DNA of 33,294 nucleotides, from assembly GCA_002492465.1 (NCBI GenBank), contig DKYT01000008.1, positions 1-33,294 on the forward strand. Reading direction: 5' to 3'. Positions within the stretch are counted from its first letter, which is position 1. Each line of letters begins with the position of its first letter. This document shows, piece after piece, positions 30,988-33,294 of this stretch. The notes beneath the pieces were generated by a model. It searched no databases, was not told the origin of the DNA, and worked only from the letters and a program-made list of their open reading frames with translations. Origin of the DNA: Lachnospiraceae bacterium UBA7093 (GTDB taxonomy: Bacteria > Bacillota > Clostridia > Lachnospirales > Lachnospiraceae). Position numbers and translations under genes: made by a program.

Positions 30988-31872
30988 CTATTTATAGGCA
31001 TCCATATCCTGCAATTTCTGCAAAAATTTCTGTGTAGGTTTGGAAAATACCTGGTATTTTTTCCAAATGATGCTCATATGGTTTTTAATTTGGGGTTCAA
31101 GAGGTCGAAAACATAAAATACTATTTCCAGAGACATTTACAAGCTTATCAAAACAGATTGCATATCCTAAACCTTCCTCCACCATCAGGGAACCGTTAAA
31201 AAGCAGACTGTAAGTAGCGACGATGTTCAGCTTTTCCTGTTCGCAATGGAAAAAATTTTTAAATTCCAAAGTTTGAAATGCCTGTCTTGAAATAATAAGA
31301 GGTTTATCGATTAAATCTTCCGCCGTGATAATGTCTTTCGCTGCCAGCGGTGCATCGCGCCGCATAAGAACGCCCCAAGTATCCTCATAAGGAACAGGTA
31401 TCGAATCATATTTTGCTAAGTCTGTATTTCCGAAAACAATGCCGAAATCTATGGAACCGCGATCGATCGCTTCTGTAATCATTGCCTTATCGCCGCTGAT
31501 AATGTGAAAATGTACAAGCGGATAATCCTGCTGCATCGCGTTCATGGCTTTTATCAAGAAACGATTTCCATCTGTTTCCCCAGCGCCGATTAAAATATCT
31601 CCGGCGACCATATCGTCGGAGGCGGCAATTTCATCTTCTGCTTTTTGAATCAGTTCGATCACCTCCTCTGCGCGCTTGCGGAGAATCATCCCTTCTTCCG
31701 TAAGCGTGATCCTTCTGTTCCCGCGGATAAACAACTGCTTGCCAAGTTCTTCCTCCAGTTCCTTGAGCTGGCGGGACAGAGTGGGCTGTGAAAGATGCAG
31801 AAATTCAGCAGCTCCAGAAATGCTGTTTTCCCTTGCTACTGCTAAAAAGTATTGTAATACTCTAAGTTCCAT
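30988..31872 (-). CDS. LysR family transcriptional regulator
   Basis: A 294-residue regulator. Residues 1-60 are the LysR winged helix-turn-helix (LQYFLAVARENSISGAAEFL, LSQPTLSRQLKELEEELGKQLF), and residues about 90-290 form the periplasmic-binding-like inducer domain (ILIGAGETDGNRFLIKAM, DFGIVFG). The sequence resembles the CynR/CysL-like group only generally, so the inducer is unknown. AGGAGGG lies about 8 bases before the ATG. It is transcribed away from the lipoprotein pseudogene, the classic LysR divergent arrangement, with an ATAG-N7-CTAT box in between; its presumed target has decayed. Confidence 0.92.
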   Translation of the reverse strand: MELRVLQYFLAVARENSISGAAEFLHLSQPTLSRQLKELEEELGKQLFIRGNRRITLTEEGMILRKRAEEVIELIQKAEDEIAASDDMVAGDILIGAGETDGNRFLIKAMNAMQQDYPLVHFHIISGDKAMITEAIDRGSIDFGIVFGNTDLAKYDSIPVPYEDTWGVLMRRDAPLAAKDIITAEDLIDKPLIISRQAFQTLEFKNFFHCEQEKLNIVATYSLLFNGSLMVEEGLGYAICFDKLVNVSGNSILCFRPLEPQIKNHMSIIWKKYQVFSKPTQKFLQKLQDMDAYK

Positions 31873-31897
31873 AAAATATCCCTCCTTAGATGGCTAT

Positions 31898-31927
31898 AAT
31901 ATATCACACAGCTAATATGCCTGTCAA
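31898..31927 (-). promoter_or_regulatory. Promoter of the LysR gene
   Basis: On the reverse strand TTGACA (31927-31922), 18-base spacer, TATATT (31903-31898) preceded by TGA (extended -10). Confidence 0.7.
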
Positions 31928-31946
31928 TTATGGGAATGTATTTGAT

Positions 31947-31983
31947 ATAGGTATTTGCTATTATAGTAACCCGCAGATATAAT
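31947..31983 (+). promoter_or_regulatory. Promoter of the lipoprotein pseudogene with overlapping LysR-type box
   Basis: TTGCTA (31955-31960), 17-base spacer, TATAAT (31978-31983). ATAG-N7-CTAT (31947-31961), which fits the T-N11-A LysR pattern, covers the -35 hexamer. Confidence 0.6.
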
Positions 31984-32023
31984 GAAACCATCAGAAAAAT
32001 ACATATCGCAAGGAGTCTTAAGG

Positions 32024-32862
32024 ATGAAAAGAACATTTAAGATCTTAATGGCTGTCATGCTTATGACAATCGTAATTTTCGGATGCGGCAGCAAAGGGAA
32101 AGAATCCGTACCTGTTAATAAGGAAAATAATCACACTCTTTATGAACAGGAAACAGAGCAAACGGATAGCATTGCATTATCGGAGGAAATCATCGAATTG
32201 ACGAATGGACTGTCCGCTGTCAGACATAGCGGTGATTATGGATTTGATGAATTTTTGGCACAAGGAGGCGCTTCGTCGGATGCAGAGGTTGTTTCATTTT
32301 TGATGGAAAGCGGCATGGCAGATTTCGGCAAGCTGCTATTTGGCGGCAATCCCTTTGGATGCAGCACGTTAGCTGTAAAAGATGAAAATGGCAATTCCCT
32401 GTTCGGATGCTACTGGACCAAGCCGCCAATGTGGAGGAAGCGGTTGCTTTATTAAATAGCTATGACTTGCAAGCTTCCTTTGGATATATGGTGCATTTTG
32501 CAATTGCTGACAGGGAGGGCGGCAGCGTGGCAGTGGAATATGTAAATAATGAAATGGTGGTTACCGAAACGCCCGTCGTTACGAATTTTTATCTGGCGGA
32601 GGGTGAAAAGAACGGAATTGGCACGATGCAATCTCATGAGCGTTATGAGATTTTAATGGATCGCCTGAATGGGAGCGGGACAATGGGTATGGACGGGCTG
32701 CGTGATGCGATGGACAGCGTAAGCAAAGACAATTTTGGGGAATTTGAATCTACGGAATGGAGCATTGTGGCGAACCAAACCACGGGCGAAGTCCGGTATT
32801 ATCATCGTGAAAATTATGACATTGTTTATACATTTACGATTACGGGAGGACAGGAATCATGA
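32024..32862 (+). pseudogene. Lipoprotein choloylglycine/linear amide hydrolase family gene, internally deleted and frameshifted
   Basis: The N-terminal part has a lipoprotein signal (KILMAVMLMTIVIFGC, lipid Cys21), then EEIIELTNGLSAVRHSG, and NPFGCSTLAVKDENGNSLFG, where Cys in GCSTL is the expected catalytic nucleophile of this Ntn-hydrolase family. At about 32404-32409 homology jumps, in another frame, to the C-terminal half (LLDQAANVEEAVALLNSYDL, YMVHFAIADREGGSVAVEYVNNEM, ESTEWSIVANQTTGEVRYYHRENYD). Roughly 100 central codons, including the RNFDW-type substrate region, are missing, and the first frame stops at 32455. The junction shows CGG shared by both sides, as left by a small deletion. 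The promoter and ribosome binding site are intact, so a truncated lipoprotein of 143 residues could still be made. Confidence 0.82.
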
Positions 32863-33122
32863 ACGCCATAAAAATGATATGGGATTTGTGGAATATGAAA
32901 AGAAATGAGAAAAAATCCTCCATGGAAATTTTGGCTTTGCAGGATAAAAAACTGAAACAGCTGCTTCATTATGCGTATGAGCATTCCGCCTATTACCGAA
33001 ATAGCTTTGAACATGCGGGAATTACGGCTGAGGCGATAGACGAAACGCCCCTTTCTGCCTTTCCTGTAACCATTTGTCAAGGACTATTTCATCATTTTAT
33101 ATTGACAAATTTCAATATGTGA
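32859..33122 (+). pseudogene. Truncated CapK / phenylacetate-CoA ligase-like gene
   Basis: The first ~70 residues (LQDKKLKQLLHYAYEHSAYYRNSF, then AGITAEAIDETPLSAFP) match the N-terminus of CapK/F390-synthetase-like adenylate-forming enzymes, which are normally over 400 residues. After LSAFP, near 33066, the similarity stops; the frame runs through promoter sequence of the next gene and ends at 33122, so most of the enzyme, including the AMP-binding core, is gone. Its ATG overlaps the stop of the hydrolase pseudogene (ATGA), so the two were probably one operon under the divergent LysR regulator. It is unlikely to encode an active product. Confidence 0.75.
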
Positions 33123-33129
33123 ATATAAT
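33102..33129 (+). promoter_or_regulatory. ArsR-type promoter with operator
   Basis: TTGACA (33102-33107), 16-base spacer, TATAAT (33124-33129). Between them lies TTCA-ATATG-TGAA (33111-33123), a half-site pair of the kind bound by ArsR/SmtB repressors, so autorepression is likely. Confidence 0.65.
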
Positions 33130-33165
33130 AGTGGTATAGACAAAGTTCAAAGGGAGGTGCCTAAG

Positions 33166-33294
33166 CTGATTGATGAAAGAAAGATACCAACGGTTTTCAA
33201 GGCTTTTTGTGATGAAAACCGTATTAAAATCTTAAAGCAGTTATTGACAGGAGAGAAGTGCGCTTGTGTACTGTTGGATAATCTGCATATTTCA
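33166..33294 (+). CDS. ArsR/SmtB family metalloregulator (3' end cut by the window)
   Basis: The N-terminal 43 residues are visible: KIPTVFKAFCDENRIKILKQLL is the first helices of the ArsR winged helix, followed by TGEKCACVLLDNLHIS, where Cys-x-Cys at the start of the recognition region matches the arsenite/antimonite site of ArsR (CVC in E. coli). It would repress its own operon until As(III) or another soft metal binds. GGGAGG at 33152-33157 points to a start about 8 bases on; in frame this is CTG at 33166 (or ATT at 33169), while a GTG at 33157 overlaps the binding site. The unusual start is uncertain. Downstream genes are outside the window. Confidence 0.75.
   Translation, partial: MIDERKIPTVFKAFCDENRIKILKQLLTGEKCACVLLDNLHIS

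Overview
The window looks like chromosome of a strict anaerobe from the Clostridia, most likely Lachnospiraceae. This is inferred from AGGAGG-type ribosome binding sites, TTGACA/TATAAT promoters, a T-box leader on aspS, ferredoxin-dependent 2-oxoacid oxidation, a superoxide reductase, a spare glycyl-radical domain, and moderate GC. No rRNA, tRNA, CRISPR array, transposase or integrase was seen.

Left part (1-12.8 kb): an ABC-2 exporter pair cut by the window edge; a soluble chemoreceptor-like protein with a zinc-binding CZB tail behind a consensus promoter; a reverse-strand AAA ATPase/DUF4143 gene; a DJ-1/PfpI protein; a two-gene 2-oxoacid:ferredoxin oxidoreductase (gamma fused to a 2x[4Fe-4S] ferredoxin, alpha fused to beta); a superoxide reductase whose N-terminal iron site has lost its cysteines; then a run of a PfkB sugar kinase, a membrane protein, a YkgJ-like cysteine-cluster protein and a Crp/Fnr regulator, closed by a terminator.

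Centre (12.84-18.08 kb): the most unusual part, a four-gene membrane/GTPase module. Three genes (coiled-coil/hydrophobic protein; protein with a PD-(D/E)XK-like motif set plus hydrophobic segments; DUF697-like protein) are followed by a separately promoted fusion of an XRE helix-turn-helix to a dynamin-like GTPase. The two promoters share an almost identical 34-bp operator/-35 block (28/34 identical, same spacing), so the HTH-dynamin protein probably controls both transcripts. This is the best candidate for an undescribed system, possibly defensive or membrane-stress related.

Right of it (18.1-20.5 kb): a stand-alone glycyl radical domain (GrcA-like) with a Crp/Fnr-type box upstream and nested palindromes downstream, a TspO protein, a ferritin-like/DUF2383-like helical protein on the reverse strand, and a 323-bp giant palindrome with no convincing gene. 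Then follow an aldo/keto reductase, YaaA, a two-component system with overlapping genes, and a MacB/FtsX-type ABC exporter whose promoter carries spaced repeats likely to bind the response regulator.

Far right (27.3-33.3 kb): a reverse-strand OFA-type MFS transporter; aspS under a T-box whose specifier reads AAC (asparagine), suggesting a non-discriminating AspRS; a LysR regulator divergent from a decayed lipoprotein amide hydrolase (internal out-of-frame deletion) and a truncated CapK-like gene; finally an ArsR-type regulator starting at the window edge.
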